Positions 1 through 8,692 of a stretch of 51,987 nt of DNA are shown here, in pieces. The notes beneath the pieces are model-generated. The model saw only the letters and a program-made list of their open reading frames with translations, searched no databases and was not told the origin of the DNA. The stretch is from Bacteroidaceae bacterium (lineage in GTDB: Bacteria > Bacteroidota > Bacteroidia > Bacteroidales > Barnesiellaceae_A): the NCBI GenBank assembly GCA_017532725.1, contig JAFXIZ010000047.1, positions 1 to 51,987 on the forward strand, given 5' to 3'. Position 1 is the stretch's first letter; each line of letters opens with the position of its first letter. The translations under genes and the position numbers were made by a program.

Positions 1-197
1 AAGTCGGCCAATTGTTGATACAAGGCATCATTACGAACAGCAGCAGTAGATGTAGTACGTCCCAAACCCTCTTCGACCTGACGGAAGCCATTGAGGACGT
101 CGCTCGATACGTTCAACGCCAACATAGCCGTCAAGACGATATACATCAAGTTTATCATCTTCTGCCGAGGAGAGAGTTTTGTATTATTTCCTGCCAT
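1..197 (-). CDS. gldM: T9SS inner-membrane motor protein GldM/PorM, N-terminal fragment
   Basis: Reading the minus strand from the ATG at 197 gives 65 residues beginning MAGNNTKLSPRQKMINLMYI, then VLTAMLALNVSSDVLNGF; the gene runs off the left edge. The short basic N-terminus followed by one hydrophobic helix (about residues 15-32) and the conserved LSPRQKMIN stretch is typical of GldM/PorM, a periplasmic-spanning protein that with GldL forms the proton-driven motor of type IX secretion. It starts 5 bp after the gldL stop, so it is the fourth gene of the porP-gldK-gldL-gldM operon. The large periplasmic domains are outside the window. Confidence 0.93.
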   Translation of the reverse strand, partial: MAGNNTKLSPRQKMINLMYIVLTAMLALNVSSDVLNGFRQVEEGLGRTTSTAAVRNDALYQQLAD

Positions 198-202
198 AGG
201 AG

Positions 203-1228
203 TTATGCTTTTTCTTCGGTTATATCTTTAGGTGTATTATCGGCTTCGGGTTGTTGTGTTACTTGAGTTGTAGGCACAGCACCACCCATAGGATGATACA
301 TATTGATAGTCATAGCGGTAATCATCTTTTCATACACCGAGTTGAGTTGTTGTATGTATTGAGTCATCTTCTCGGTTTCGCGGCAGTAACGGTCGCTGTC
401 GCCCATAGCACTCTCATACATACGACTGATGTTCTTGATACCGGCATTGACACGATCTATATTGTCGAGTTGCGAACTTACACTCTTCAACTGTATTTCG
501 TATATGGTATTCAAGCCATTGATGTTGCGATTGAGTGTTTCCATTTGCTCAACATATCCGGTCGATTGTTCATTCAAGCCATCGGAGTTGGATGTAATGG
601 CTTGGTAAGAGTTGAGCAATGTATTGGATACTTGAGTAAGCGACTCGGTAGCAGCACGCAATTGATCCATTTGAGTAGATATGGCTGCCAACTGCGAGAG
701 GTAAGTTTGTGTAGCATCGGTAAGTTCGGCCATACGCGACAGTTGCTCGGCAGCAGCCGACATCTTCTGTATGCTTTCGCTCAGGCTCTTTGAGTCCTCT
801 TCCGAGAGATCGATACCTTCGGGGATACCCACAGCACGACGCGCCTCATCGGTAGTTACAACGTGAGTAGTTGTTGATGTTGTATCGCCATTGATAACAA
901 TAGTACCACCGTTACCACCTACGATACCACCACCTCCTCCGAATTGAGGACGGTCCTCCTCATCGTGCGAGGCAAGTACAGGGAATACATCCTCCCAACG
1001 ATAAGACTTACCGGGATTGTCGAATGCCGAAAGAATAAACATTACGACCTCGGTACCCATACCCAATGACAATAGGAAGTTACCTCCGGGCAAGTGCAAA
1101 ATTTTGAATAACGCACCCCAAATAACGATTGCGGCACCGATACTGTATGCAAAGTTAAAGAAACGTTGTCCACGCTCGCTCGATAAGAACTCTGCTATCT
1201 TATTTTTATATTTTTTATACTTTCCCAT
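203..1228 (-). CDS. gldL: T9SS inner-membrane motor protein GldL/PorL
   Basis: 341 residues. Two transmembrane helices near the N-terminus (about 24-43 and 49-70, FFNFAYSIGAAIVIWGALFK then NFLLSLGMGTEVVMFILSAF) are followed by a glycine-rich linker near residues 95-108 and a long, largely helical cytoplasmic region with heptad-like SQLxxISTQMDQL spacing. This is the GldL/PorL layout: with GldM it converts proton flow into work that powers type IX secretion. It is longer than the gliding Flavobacterium protein (about 215 aa) and closer to the Porphyromonas PorL size, because of the coiled-coil tail. It sits between gldK (31 bp gap) and gldM (5 bp gap). Confidence 0.95.
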   Translation of the reverse strand: MGKYKKYKNKIAEFLSSERGQRFFNFAYSIGAAIVIWGALFKILHLPGGNFLLSLGMGTEVVMFILSAFDNPGKSYRWEDVFPVLASHDEEDRPQFGGGGGIVGGNGGTIVINGDTTSTTTHVVTTDEARRAVGIPEGIDLSEEDSKSLSESIQKMSAAAEQLSRMAELTDATQTYLSQLAAISTQMDQLRAATESLTQVSNTLLNSYQAITSNSDGLNEQSTGYVEQMETLNRNINGLNTIYEIQLKSVSSQLDNIDRVNAGIKNISRMYESAMGDSDRYCRETEKMTQYIQQLNSVYEKMITAMTINMYHPMGGAVPTTQVTQQPEADNTPKDITEEKA

Positions 1229-1259
1229 AATATTGGTTATATCACAAATTCATCTACTA

Positions 1260-2681
1260 TTATTTACTACGACCCTTGGCAAAACCTACTTGCGTACGCA
1301 CACAACGGAAACCGATGTATGAGCGTTGCTCGTTTTGATACTCCCACATACGCAAGTCGGAACGTACATAGTGCGACACATCCTTCCACGAGCCACCACG
1401 CACAATCTTGCGTTTCATACGATAGGGGTCTTCCTTGGCAGCATTGTATTTGTACTCGGGATTCATATCGCTTGTGATGTGGCTCAACGCCTCGTTGTAC
1501 GAGGTTGAAGTCCACTCCGATACGTTACCTGCAAGGTCATACAATCCAAAGTCATTGGGTGTATATGTACCTACGCGCGCAGTGATAAGGTGTCCGTCAC
1601 GCACATAGTCGCCATCGCCGGGCTTAAAGTTGGCATAGAAGCAATCCTTGTCGTCCGACGCATCTGTTCCCGACCAAGGGTACATATTCTTGCTATCGCC
1701 CATACGCGCAGCAAACTCCCACTCGGCCTCGGTAGGCAGACGGAAGGGCTCTACCATAACAGGATTGTTGCCCAATGATTTCATATAGTAATCGGTACGC
1801 CAAGCACAGAAGGCATTGGCTTGATCCCACGACACACCTACAACGGGATAATCGTTGTAGCCCGAGTGTGCAAAATACATACGCACATAAGGCTCATTGT
1901 AAGCATTATCGAAGTCATTAATCCACACAGTTGTGTCGGGATAGATATTGACTATATATGTATTCAAGAAGTCAAACTCGCTGGAAAGTTGTCGAGTGAT
2001 TGTTTCGCGATGGATTTGTCCCTCATCGTCGATAAAGGCAGTATCCTTCGATATCATTATAACCTCATTATAATCTACGGGGATATCGGTATTGAGGTTG
2101 CGCAATTCGGGATTGAGTCGGTTGCGACGTTTCGATGCCTCGGTATAGTCGAACACCTCATAACGGTAGTTGAGTTGTGTTACGTCCAACTCTTTCTTAC
2201 CGGTAATGGGATTGACGCGATATACACTCTCAATGGCACGCGCCTCATCTTCATTGGGGTTGCGCCAAGGAATGGGCTTGTTCCAATTCAAGTAAGGCTT
2301 GATAGGATTACCCTCTTTGTCCTCCTCGATTTTGAATACCTCATTACCACCATAGGCAGGGTCGGCAAGACGCTCGCGAATGATAGAGTCGCGTACCCAA
2401 AATACGAATTGTTTATACTTCGAATTGGTAATCTCGGTTTCATCCATATAGAAGGCATCAACCGAAATGCCGTGAGCGTCTTTAGTAACACCCCAAACAC
2501 TGTCATTGGCGGCAGGGCCCATTTGGTAAGCACCACGACCCACCAACACCATACCATAGGGTGCCGGCTCGGCCCAAGTAATACCTCCTACGCCGGTCAC
2601 TTCGCCCGAATTCTGATTACCGGGTGCGCAAGCCACTATGAGCGTAGCAGAAACTATTAAGAACAACAAACTTTTTTTCAT
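1260..2681 (-). CDS. gldK: T9SS ring lipoprotein GldK/PorK (FGE-sulfatase fold)
   Basis: 473 residues with a lipoprotein signal peptide whose lipobox ends at Cys18 (SATLIVAC). The mature part has the SUMF1/formylglycine-generating-enzyme fold: GxYQMG near residue 50, an internal RLPTEAEWEFAAR motif, LAGNVSEWTS, and a C-terminal VRGGSW...GFRCVR. In T9SS this fold is structural: GldK/PorK forms the periplasmic ring at the outer membrane with GldN/PorN. It follows porP by 3 bp and precedes gldL by 31 bp, the conserved porPKLMN order. A free-standing sulfatase activator is unlikely given this operon. Confidence 0.95.
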   Translation of the reverse strand: MKKSLLFLIVSATLIVACAPGNQNSGEVTGVGGITWAEPAPYGMVLVGRGAYQMGPAANDSVWGVTKDAHGISVDAFYMDETEITNSKYKQFVFWVRDSIIRERLADPAYGGNEVFKIEEDKEGNPIKPYLNWNKPIPWRNPNEDEARAIESVYRVNPITGKKELDVTQLNYRYEVFDYTEASKRRNRLNPELRNLNTDIPVDYNEVIMISKDTAFIDDEGQIHRETITRQLSSEFDFLNTYIVNIYPDTTVWINDFDNAYNEPYVRMYFAHSGYNDYPVVGVSWDQANAFCAWRTDYYMKSLGNNPVMVEPFRLPTEAEWEFAARMGDSKNMYPWSGTDASDDKDCFYANFKPGDGDYVRDGHLITARVGTYTPNDFGLYDLAGNVSEWTSTSYNEALSHITSDMNPEYKYNAAKEDPYRMKRKIVRGGSWKDVSHYVRSDLRMWEYQNEQRSYIGFRCVRTQVGFAKGRSK

Positions 2682-2684
2682 AAC

Positions 2685-3668
2685 TTACAGTATGCGAATA
2701 CTTTTATGTTTTGTTTTATTTTTTCCTGATAAGTCGAGTTTCATACTATATCCTACAAATACTTCGTGACTACCGCTACTTGCTTTCAGCACTGCTGTAA
2801 CGGGCAAATCGTAAGAATATCCGAGGATGAATCCCTTATATTCGGCACCCAGCATAATAGAAACCGCATCGTTCCAACGGTAGCCTACGCCACCCCAAAA
2901 GAACTTATTATAACGCAATCGCAACGTAGCCTCGGCTGTGAAAACGTTAAAATCGGTCGATACCAACACTGAGGGCTGTATTTCATATAACGGATTTTTT
3001 AATGGTATATTGCCTCCTGCTATAAAATAAAATTGTCGAGGCACAAAAACTTCAAAGCCATCTTCATTCTTGCCACTGCCGCTGCTATCTTCATAGCGTA
3101 TGGTAGGCTCGGTGAGGTGGGTGGCCGATATACCGACGTGAAAGTAGGGATGCACATAATATATACCCAGAGCCATATCGAAAGCCATACCTTCGACCTC
3201 GGTTGTGGGTATATCTTCATCCTCTCCGGCAGGTGTATGGTGGTCGCTCGTAGGTATTTCAACCTTTGTACCATCAAATTTCTGATTGACAAGACCCAAT
3301 TGCGCACCTATGCACAGATAACTTTTCTTTATCTTATACTTGTAGGCATATTGCGCGCCAAATACCATATTGGAGAACAAGCCTTCGGAATTGCTGCTAA
3401 AAGCCAATCCTACACCGTGATTACCTCCCAACAACTTGAATGGCATATCGACACGACCCCAATAACCGGCCGGCGCACCTTCGATGCCCACCCATTGTTG
3501 GCGCGTACCCACCAAGATATTAAGCCTATCGCCTTGTCCTACTGCTCCGGCATTGAAATAAGCCGGTGCCGCCCAATATTGCGACAACTGTATATCCATC
3601 TGTGCATAAGCCAATAAGGGCAATACACAGAGCAGTAGTGAGATTATATGTCGTAATAATAGGCGCAT
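2685..3668 (-). CDS. porP: PorP/SprF-family T9SS outer-membrane protein
   Basis: About 327 residues from the ATG at 3668 (MRLLLRHIISLLLCVLPLLAYAQ...); a start six codons earlier at 3686 is also open, but the 3668 start gives the cleaner signal peptide, with cleavage likely after AYA. After the signal the protein has DIQLSQYWAAPAYFNAGAVG, the characteristic start of the PorP/SprF family, and then alternating amphipathic strands of an outer-membrane barrel (GVGLAFSSNSEGLFS, ALGIYYVHPYFHVGISATHL, ILGYSYDLPVT). PorP is the first gene of the T9SS core operon and is thought to link the periplasmic machinery to the outer membrane or surface cargo. A promoter match and an in-leader hairpin lie upstream. 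Confidence 0.93.
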   Translation of the reverse strand: MRLLLRHIISLLLCVLPLLAYAQMDIQLSQYWAAPAYFNAGAVGQGDRLNILVGTRQQWVGIEGAPAGYWGRVDMPFKLLGGNHGVGLAFSSNSEGLFSNMVFGAQYAYKYKIKKSYLCIGAQLGLVNQKFDGTKVEIPTSDHHTPAGEDEDIPTTEVEGMAFDMALGIYYVHPYFHVGISATHLTEPTIRYEDSSGSGKNEDGFEVFVPRQFYFIAGGNIPLKNPLYEIQPSVLVSTDFNVFTAEATLRLRYNKFFWGGVGYRWNDAVSIMLGAEYKGFILGYSYDLPVTAVLKASSGSHEVFVGYSMKLDLSGKNKTKHKSIRIL

Positions 3669-3760
3669 ATTTGTATTATATACCATTTATTATAACTGCA
3701 AAATCTCCATTAAATTGTATTTACCTGCAATTTTTTATTTAACAATCGTTATAGGGACAT

Positions 3761-3795
3761 AAAAAAGCGGAGTCGTTAATCACTTAACAACTCCG
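3761..3795 (-). terminator. Intrinsic terminator-like hairpin in the porP leader
   Basis: On the minus strand CGGAGTTGTTAA...TTAACGACTCCG (arms 3795-3784 and 3779-3768; one mismatch) is followed after GC by six T residues (3766-3761). It lies about 90 nt downstream of the promoter match at 3891-3921 and about 95 nt before porP. It could end the dprA-side transcript, end a short independent RNA, or act as an attenuator of porP. Confidence 0.7.
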
Positions 3796-3890
3796 TACTC
3801 ATTTAACCTAATTACTACTTATCATTCTTTGAAATATTCTTACTTATCTTTTCCCTTGCAATATTAATCGTATTCAGTCATAATTTTCGA

Positions 3891-3921
3891 CAAATATATA
3901 ACTAAAATCGAGTCATTGCAA
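3891..3921 (-). promoter_or_regulatory. Promoter match for the porP-gldKLM operon or a small leader RNA
   Basis: On the minus strand TTG (3921-3919), a 20-nt spacer, and TATATTTG (3898-3891) match the Bacteroidota -33/-7 consensus TTTG and TAnnTTTG. Predicted start of transcription is near 3885. Just upstream, a 9-bp perfect inverted repeat (TTTTTTGAT / ATCAAAAAA, 3934-3955) could be a regulator site. Confidence 0.5.
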
Positions 3922-4045
3922 CACCTCAATATTTTTTTTGATTAATATCAAAAAACGTTTAATTTTCACTATGGATAATATAGTAAAGGTATTGATTTGT
4001 TTTATATATAGCACCATACATTATTATATATAGAACGCATCGGAT

Positions 4046-4165
4046 ATGAAAGGGAAAAAACATAAATACAGCCCCATATTGCTATGGGTACTCATAGGCA
4101 CACTGTTTACTATTGTTATTATATCCTTTGGATACTTGGTAGATATAGTGATGGGTGGCGATTGA
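4046..4165 (+). CDS. Possible 39-residue single-pass membrane peptide
   Basis: An ATG at 4046 opens a 39-residue frame ending in TGA at 4163-4165. The peptide has a basic head (MKGKKHKYSPI), one hydrophobic helix of about 20 residues (LLWVLIGTLFTIVIISFGYL) and an acidic end (MGGD). The positive-inside charge pattern and clean helix argue for a real protein; the size, the lack of a convincing promoter and convergence with dprA (stop 12 bp away) argue caution. No family recognised. Confidence 0.4.
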   Translation: MKGKKHKYSPILLWVLIGTLFTIVIISFGYLVDIVMGGD

Positions 4166-4177
4166 AATACCTATCAA

Positions 4178-5305
4178 CTACATAGGGCGATATACACCAC
4201 CGGGAAATGCCACGACACAACCCTTGAACTCCAATTCGACAAGCGTTGCCGACAAGGTGGCGATAGGTGTATTGAGTTCTACAGCCATACGGTTTATCTG
4301 CCCCTCGCCATTGTGAACGAGATATTGCATAATGAGTTTTTCCTCATCGGCAAGTTGCACATCTTGTTGGGCTGCCAATGTCGTTTGCGACGGCTGTTCC
4401 TTGCGCACACCCCACCCCATAGCCTCTATCAAGTCATCGGCACAAGTCAACAATGCAGCCTTATTTTGGCGAATGAGGTTGTTACAACCCATCGATGATA
4501 TGTCGCCTACCCTGCCGGGCAATGCAAACACATCACGATGATAATCGCTCGCTATAGTAGCCGTAAAGAGTGAGCCTCCTTTAACACCCGACTCCACCAC
4601 CATCACGGCATCGGCCACACCTGCCACGATGCGATTGCGAGCAAGGAAAAATCCTCGATGAGTAGGTTGTGAGGTGGTATATTCGGTGAGCAAACCTCCA
4701 TTACCAAGCATCTCGACAGCCGTATTACGGTGCTGCGCCGGATATATGGTATTGAGTCCGTGAGCCAATACGCCCACCGTAGGCAGCCCGTAGCGCAAGG
4801 CGGCTCGGTGCGCAGCAATATCTATACCGTAGGCCAAACCACTGACAATAAGTGTATCGGGGCAAGTATCGGCAAGGTCACGCACCAATGTATCGACAAA
4901 GTTCTTGCCATAGGGCGTGGCGTGGCGCGTACCTACGATACTCACCACACGAGGTTGTTGAAACGATACATTACCCTTATAATAGAGTATCAAAGGAGCA
5001 TCATCACACTCCAGCAATCGCTGTGGATAGTCGGCATCGGTAAAAAACAGGGGTGTAATATTGTTCTTGCGAATAAATTCCACTTCGCCGGCAGCAGCCA
5101 TCAACGCCTTGCCTCGCTCCACCTCGCTAAATAAGGAACTGTTCCAACCTGTCAAGTCAGACAATTCGCGTTGTGATAGAGTGAAAAATGCCGACACATC
5201 ACCGGTCAACTCAACGAGCGACTCGGCAAGCAACCTATTCATACCCTTGACACTTGCCAAGGCTATGCGATAACGTAATTGCTCATCGGCAAAGGTATCC
5301 ATCAC
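4178..5305 (-). CDS. dprA: DNA-processing protein DprA/Smf
   Basis: 375 residues. An N-terminal helical (SAM-like) domain is followed by the DprA Rossmann-like core: PRVVSIVGTRHATPYG, LIVSGLAYGIDIAAHRAAL, GVLAHGLNTIYPAQH, LLTEY, FLARNRIVAGVADAVMVVES and GGSLFTATIA. A short C-terminal winged-helix-like region (QYLVHNGEGQINRMAVELN) completes the usual length. DprA binds incoming single-stranded DNA and loads RecA in transformation, though it is conserved in many non-competent Bacteroidota. It starts 3 bp after the thioesterase stop, so it is the last gene of the minus-strand run from phoH. Either of two adjacent Met codons could start it. Confidence 0.95.
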   Translation of the reverse strand: MMDTFADEQLRYRIALASVKGMNRLLAESLVELTGDVSAFFTLSQRELSDLTGWNSSLFSEVERGKALMAAAGEVEFIRKNNITPLFFTDADYPQRLLECDDAPLILYYKGNVSFQQPRVVSIVGTRHATPYGKNFVDTLVRDLADTCPDTLIVSGLAYGIDIAAHRAALRYGLPTVGVLAHGLNTIYPAQHRNTAVEMLGNGGLLTEYTTSQPTHRGFFLARNRIVAGVADAVMVVESGVKGGSLFTATIASDYHRDVFALPGRVGDISSMGCNNLIRQNKAALLTCADDLIEAMGWGVRKEQPSQTTLAAQQDVQLADEEKLIMQYLVHNGEGQINRMAVELNTPIATLSATLVELEFKGCVVAFPGGVYRPM

Positions 5306-5308
5306 ATA

Positions 5309-5716
5309 CTATTGATTGAGTATTTTCTCGTAATAAGGAGCAAACTCATCGCCACGCGTAGGGCGACCGTTGCGCGTAAAGACTGTGTCGATAACCGCAT
5401 TTACGCAACACTCGCCTGTTGACTTGAAAATATCCTGATAAAAGACATAACGGATACCCTCACGACGCAAATATAAGCGACACACAAACTTATCGCCACT
5501 GCGCAGAGGGGTTTTATATCGAATATCCACGCGAGTCACCACCGGCGATATACCCTGCTCAACCATCTCACCAAAGCCGGGGCCGAGAGTCAACAAAAAT
5601 TCGTGGCGAGTATGCTCGAGATAGTGCTGATAATTGGCATTATTGACTATTCCCTCCATATCGAGTTCATAGTCGCGCACCTTCATTTCGAGTTCGTATA
5701 TATAAGGGGCTTCCAT
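5309..5716 (-). CDS. Acyl-CoA thioesterase, YbgC/FadM-type hot-dog fold
   Basis: 135 residues, the normal length of a single 4HBT domain. The N-terminal VRDYELDMEGIVNNANYQHYLEHTRHEF matches the 4HBT signature, with Asp19 in the position of the catalytic acid of YbgC-like enzymes. It should hydrolyse acyl-CoA (or acyl-ACP) thioesters in the cytoplasm; the true substrate cannot be read from sequence. It is packed 2 bp after hflX and 3 bp before dprA, so it is translated from the same message. Confidence 0.88.
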   Translation of the reverse strand: MEAPYIYELEMKVRDYELDMEGIVNNANYQHYLEHTRHEFLLTLGPGFGEMVEQGISPVVTRVDIRYKTPLRSGDKFVCRLYLRREGIRYVFYQDIFKSTGECCVNAVIDTVFTRNGRPTRGDEFAPYYEKILNQ

Positions 5717-5718
5717 AA

Positions 5719-6963
5719 TTATTGTTCTTCGGTAGTATCTTCGTAGTGCTGAAACAAGAAGTCGTTATAGGGGAAACGTTGCGTATGTATCTCCTTGACA
5801 CGTTGATATAGCATAGCCTTCAACTCCTCTATGTTATTGCGCTCGGTAGCCGATATAAAGATGCAACTGTCGTTCATCTTTGCCATCCACGTTTCGCGCA
5901 ACTCATCGAGCGATATATTTTCGCGTGTTCGGGGTGTCAAGTCATCGGCAGCCTTCTCGACATAGGTAAAGGCATCTATCTTGTTGAAAACTATAATCAT
6001 AGGTTTCTCCTCGTTGGGGCATATATCGTGCAAGGTACGGTTTACCACCTCGATTTGCTCCTCGAATGCAGGGTGCGAAATATCTACAACGTGTACTAAC
6101 ATATCGGCCTCGCGCACCTCATCGAGTGTCGATTTGAACGAATCGACCAAGTGTGTGGGCAACTTACGAATGAAACCTACCGTATCGGATAGTAAGAAGG
6201 GCAGATTGTCGATGATTACCTTGCGTACTGTAGTATCGAGCGTGGCAAAGAGTTTGTTCTCGGCAAATACCTCCGACTTACTCAACAAGTTCATCAAGGT
6301 CGATTTACCCACGTTGGTATAACCCACAAGAGCCACACGCACCATTTTACCACGATTCTTGCGTTGAATAACCTTCTGACGGTCGATATTGCGCAACTCC
6401 TCTTTCAGGCGCGAAATACGGTCGAGAATAATACGACGGTCGGTTTCAATCTGCGTTTCACCGGGACCACGCATACCTATACCACCACGCTGACGCTCCA
6501 AGTGAGTCCACAAGCGCGTAAGTCGAGGCAATAGGTATTGATATTGCGCCAACTCCACTTGCGTCTTGGCATTGGCAGTCTGCGCACGAAGGGCAAAAAT
6601 ATCGAGAATAAGACTTGTACGGTCAAGTATTTTTACCTGCAACTCACGCTCGATGTTTTGCATCTGTTTGGGCGAGAGTTCATCATCGAAAATGACAAGT
6701 CCCACGCCACCATCTTCATCCTCGGCACTCTGTTCTATATAGTCCTTTATCTCTTGCAACTTACCCGTACCGACGTATGTGCGAGGGTTGGGATAATCGA
6801 GTCGTTGCAAGAAACGACGCTCGGGCTGCGCTCCTGCCGTCTCGGCAAGGAAAGCAAGTTCGTCGAGGTACTCATTGGTCTTTGCCTCATTCTGGTTGAC
6901 GGTAATAAGACCCACAAGCACGGCTCGCTCGCTCGCCATCTGCGTATGTATAAATTCTTTCAT
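5719..6963 (-). CDS. hflX: Ribosome-associated GTPase HflX
   Basis: 414 residues. The N-terminal HflX domain (about 15-125, with NPRTYVGTGKLQEI) and the glycine-rich linker RQRGGIGMRGPGETQIETDRR (about 158-177) precede a TRAFAC GTPase domain: G1 GYTNVGKS (214-221), G3 DTVGF (260-264), G4 NKID. HflX splits stalled or heat-damaged 70S ribosomes using GTP. It is 31 bp after menG/ubiE and 2 bp before the thioesterase gene. Confidence 0.96.
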   Translation of the reverse strand: MKEFIHTQMASERAVLVGLITVNQNEAKTNEYLDELAFLAETAGAQPERRFLQRLDYPNPRTYVGTGKLQEIKDYIEQSAEDEDGGVGLVIFDDELSPKQMQNIERELQVKILDRTSLILDIFALRAQTANAKTQVELAQYQYLLPRLTRLWTHLERQRGGIGMRGPGETQIETDRRIILDRISRLKEELRNIDRQKVIQRKNRGKMVRVALVGYTNVGKSTLMNLLSKSEVFAENKLFATLDTTVRKVIIDNLPFLLSDTVGFIRKLPTHLVDSFKSTLDEVREADMLVHVVDISHPAFEEQIEVVNRTLHDICPNEEKPMIIVFNKIDAFTYVEKAADDLTPRTRENISLDELRETWMAKMNDSCIFISATERNNIEELKAMLYQRVKEIHTQRFPYNDFLFQHYEDTTEEQ

Positions 6964-6994
6964 CTATCTCTATATCAATTATATTGCTATGCCA

Positions 6995-7726
6995 CTACTT
7001 CTCACCCATATAGATGGTGCAAGCACCAAACGTAAGGCGACGCAGGTGACAATTCTTGAAACCTACCGAACGGAATATATCGAGCATCTCTTCGCCTTGC
7101 GCTACGGCTGCCACCGAGCGAGGCAAATAACTATACGCCTGCTTGTCGCGCGACACGATGCAACCTACCAACGGAATGATGGTATAGGTATATAACTTGT
7201 ACAACTGTCGGAACGGGAAATGCTCGGGTGTCGATAACTCTATGACACACAGCACACCTCCGGGCGATAATACGCGATACATCTCGGCAAAACCTTGCTT
7301 GAGGTTTTCAAAGTTTCGCACACCGTAGGCAACGGTAATGGCATCGTAAGTATTGTCGGGCAACGAGAGCGATAGGCAATCTTCTATAGCAAACGACACC
7401 CTGTCGGCGACGCCTCGCTCGGCAGCCTTGCGACGCGCCACAGCCAGCATCCCTTCCGAGAGGTCTATTCCCAACAGCGACTCGGGCTTGAGGCGTTCAT
7501 CGATAAGGAAAGCCAAGTCGCCCGTACCGGTGGCGACATCCAGCACCTTGCGTGGCTTGTACTTGCCCACCATATCTATCGCCTTGCGACGCCATATTGT
7601 ATCGATGCCGAATGTCATCATTCGGTTCATCACGTCGTAGGCGGGTGCTATCGAGTCGAACATTTCGCGCACTTGCCCCGTCTTGGCGGCTTCGTTGTCG
7701 TAAGGCTTTACCTCCTCGGCTTTCAT
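6995..7726 (-). CDS. menG: Demethylmenaquinone methyltransferase MenG/UbiE
   Basis: 243 residues. Class I SAM-dependent methyltransferase: VLDVATGTGDLAFLI is motif I, and YDVMNRMMTFGID plus YGVRNFENLKQGFAEMYRVL are UbiE-family signatures. It methylates demethylmenaquinone to menaquinone with SAM; as Bacteroidales use menaquinone, the MenG role is the relevant one. It starts 6 bp after the purC stop, within the same minus-strand operon. Confidence 0.95.
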   Translation of the reverse strand: MKAEEVKPYDNEAAKTGQVREMFDSIAPAYDVMNRMMTFGIDTIWRRKAIDMVGKYKPRKVLDVATGTGDLAFLIDERLKPESLLGIDLSEGMLAVARRKAAERGVADRVSFAIEDCLSLSLPDNTYDAITVAYGVRNFENLKQGFAEMYRVLSPGGVLCVIELSTPEHFPFRQLYKLYTYTIIPLVGCIVSRDKQAYSYLPRSVAAVAQGEEMLDIFRSVGFKNCHLRRLTFGACTIYMGEK

Positions 7727-7732
7727 ATACGA

Positions 7733-8680
7733 TTATCGATTTTTCAAATATTCGGTTACGTTCTTTTCGATGCGTGCTGCCACATCGGCTACCTCGGCTT
7801 TAACGAATTTATCGCCCACGATGTTCTCATACAACTCGACATAACGATCGGTCACGCTATCGCAATACTCGGGAGTCATCTCGGGTACTGTTTGACCCTC
7901 TTTGCCTTGGAAACCATTAGCGATGAGCCATTGACGCACAAATTCTTTCGACAATTGGCGTTGCTCCTCACCACGGGCAAGGCGATCTTCGTAGCCTTCG
8001 GCATAGAAGTAACGCGATGAGTCGGGAGTGTGTATCTCATCGATAAGAATTATTTTACCGTCTTTCTTACCAAATTCATACTTGGTATCGACAAGTATCA
8101 AACCCTTTTCGGCTGCCATCTCGCAACCACGTTGATACAAAGCAAGTGTATATTTCTCCAATTGCTCATAATCCTCTTTCGACACAATGCCACGCGCTAT
8201 GATTTCGGCTTTCGAGATATCCTCATCGTGACCTTCATCGGCCTTGGTTGTAGGAGTGATAATGGGTTGAGGGAACTTTTCATTCTCGCGCATACCTTCG
8301 GGCATAGGCTCGCCACAGATGGTGCGCTTGCCATCGCGATACTCGCGCCAAGCGTGACCTGTAAGGTAACCACGCACTACCATCTCTACCTTGAAGGGCT
8401 CACACAACACACCCACTGTCACCATAGGATCGGGAGTTGCCATCTTCCAATTGGGCACGATATCGGCAGTAGCGTCAAGGAACTTGGCTGCTATCTGATT
8501 CAATACTTGACCTTTATAGGGTATTCCTTCGGGTAGAATTACATCGAAAGCCGAGATACGGTCGCTGGCTACCATTACCAACAACTCATCGTCGATATTA
8601 TAAACATCACGCACTTTACCGTGATAAACACTCTTTTGACCGGGGAAATTAAAATCTGTTTTTACCAATGCTTTACTCAT
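7733..8680 (-). CDS. purC: Phosphoribosylaminoimidazole-succinocarboxamide synthase
   Basis: 315 residues, the longer PurC form common in Bacteroidota and eukaryotes. Family motifs: [28 protein letters not shown] near the N-terminus, [13 protein letters not shown], and [11 protein letters not shown] plus [13 protein letters not shown] in the second half. It joins CAIR with aspartate using ATP in de novo purine synthesis. It lies 12 bp after phoH and 6 bp before menG in one operon. Confidence 0.97.
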   Translation of the reverse strand: MSKALVKTDFNFPGQKSVYHGKVRDVYNIDDELLVMVASDRISAFDVILPEGIPYKGQVLNQIAAKFLDATADIVPNWKMATPDPMVTVGVLCEPFKVEMVVRGYLTGHAWREYRDGKRTICGEPMPEGMRENEKFPQPIITPTTKADEGHDEDISKAEIIARGIVSKEDYEQLEKYTLALYQRGCEMAAEKGLILVDTKYEFGKKDGKIILIDEIHTPDSSRYFYAEGYEDRLARGEEQRQLSKEFVRQWLIANGFQGKEGQTVPEMTPEYCDSVTDRYVELYENIVGDKFVKAEVADVAARIEKNVTEYLKNR

Positions 8681-8692
8681 AATGCAATTATA

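Noticed and set aside
1260..2681. Sulfatase-activating enzyme instead of GldK
   Set aside because: The FGE fold is present, but the lipobox and porP-K-L-M order identify GldK/PorK.
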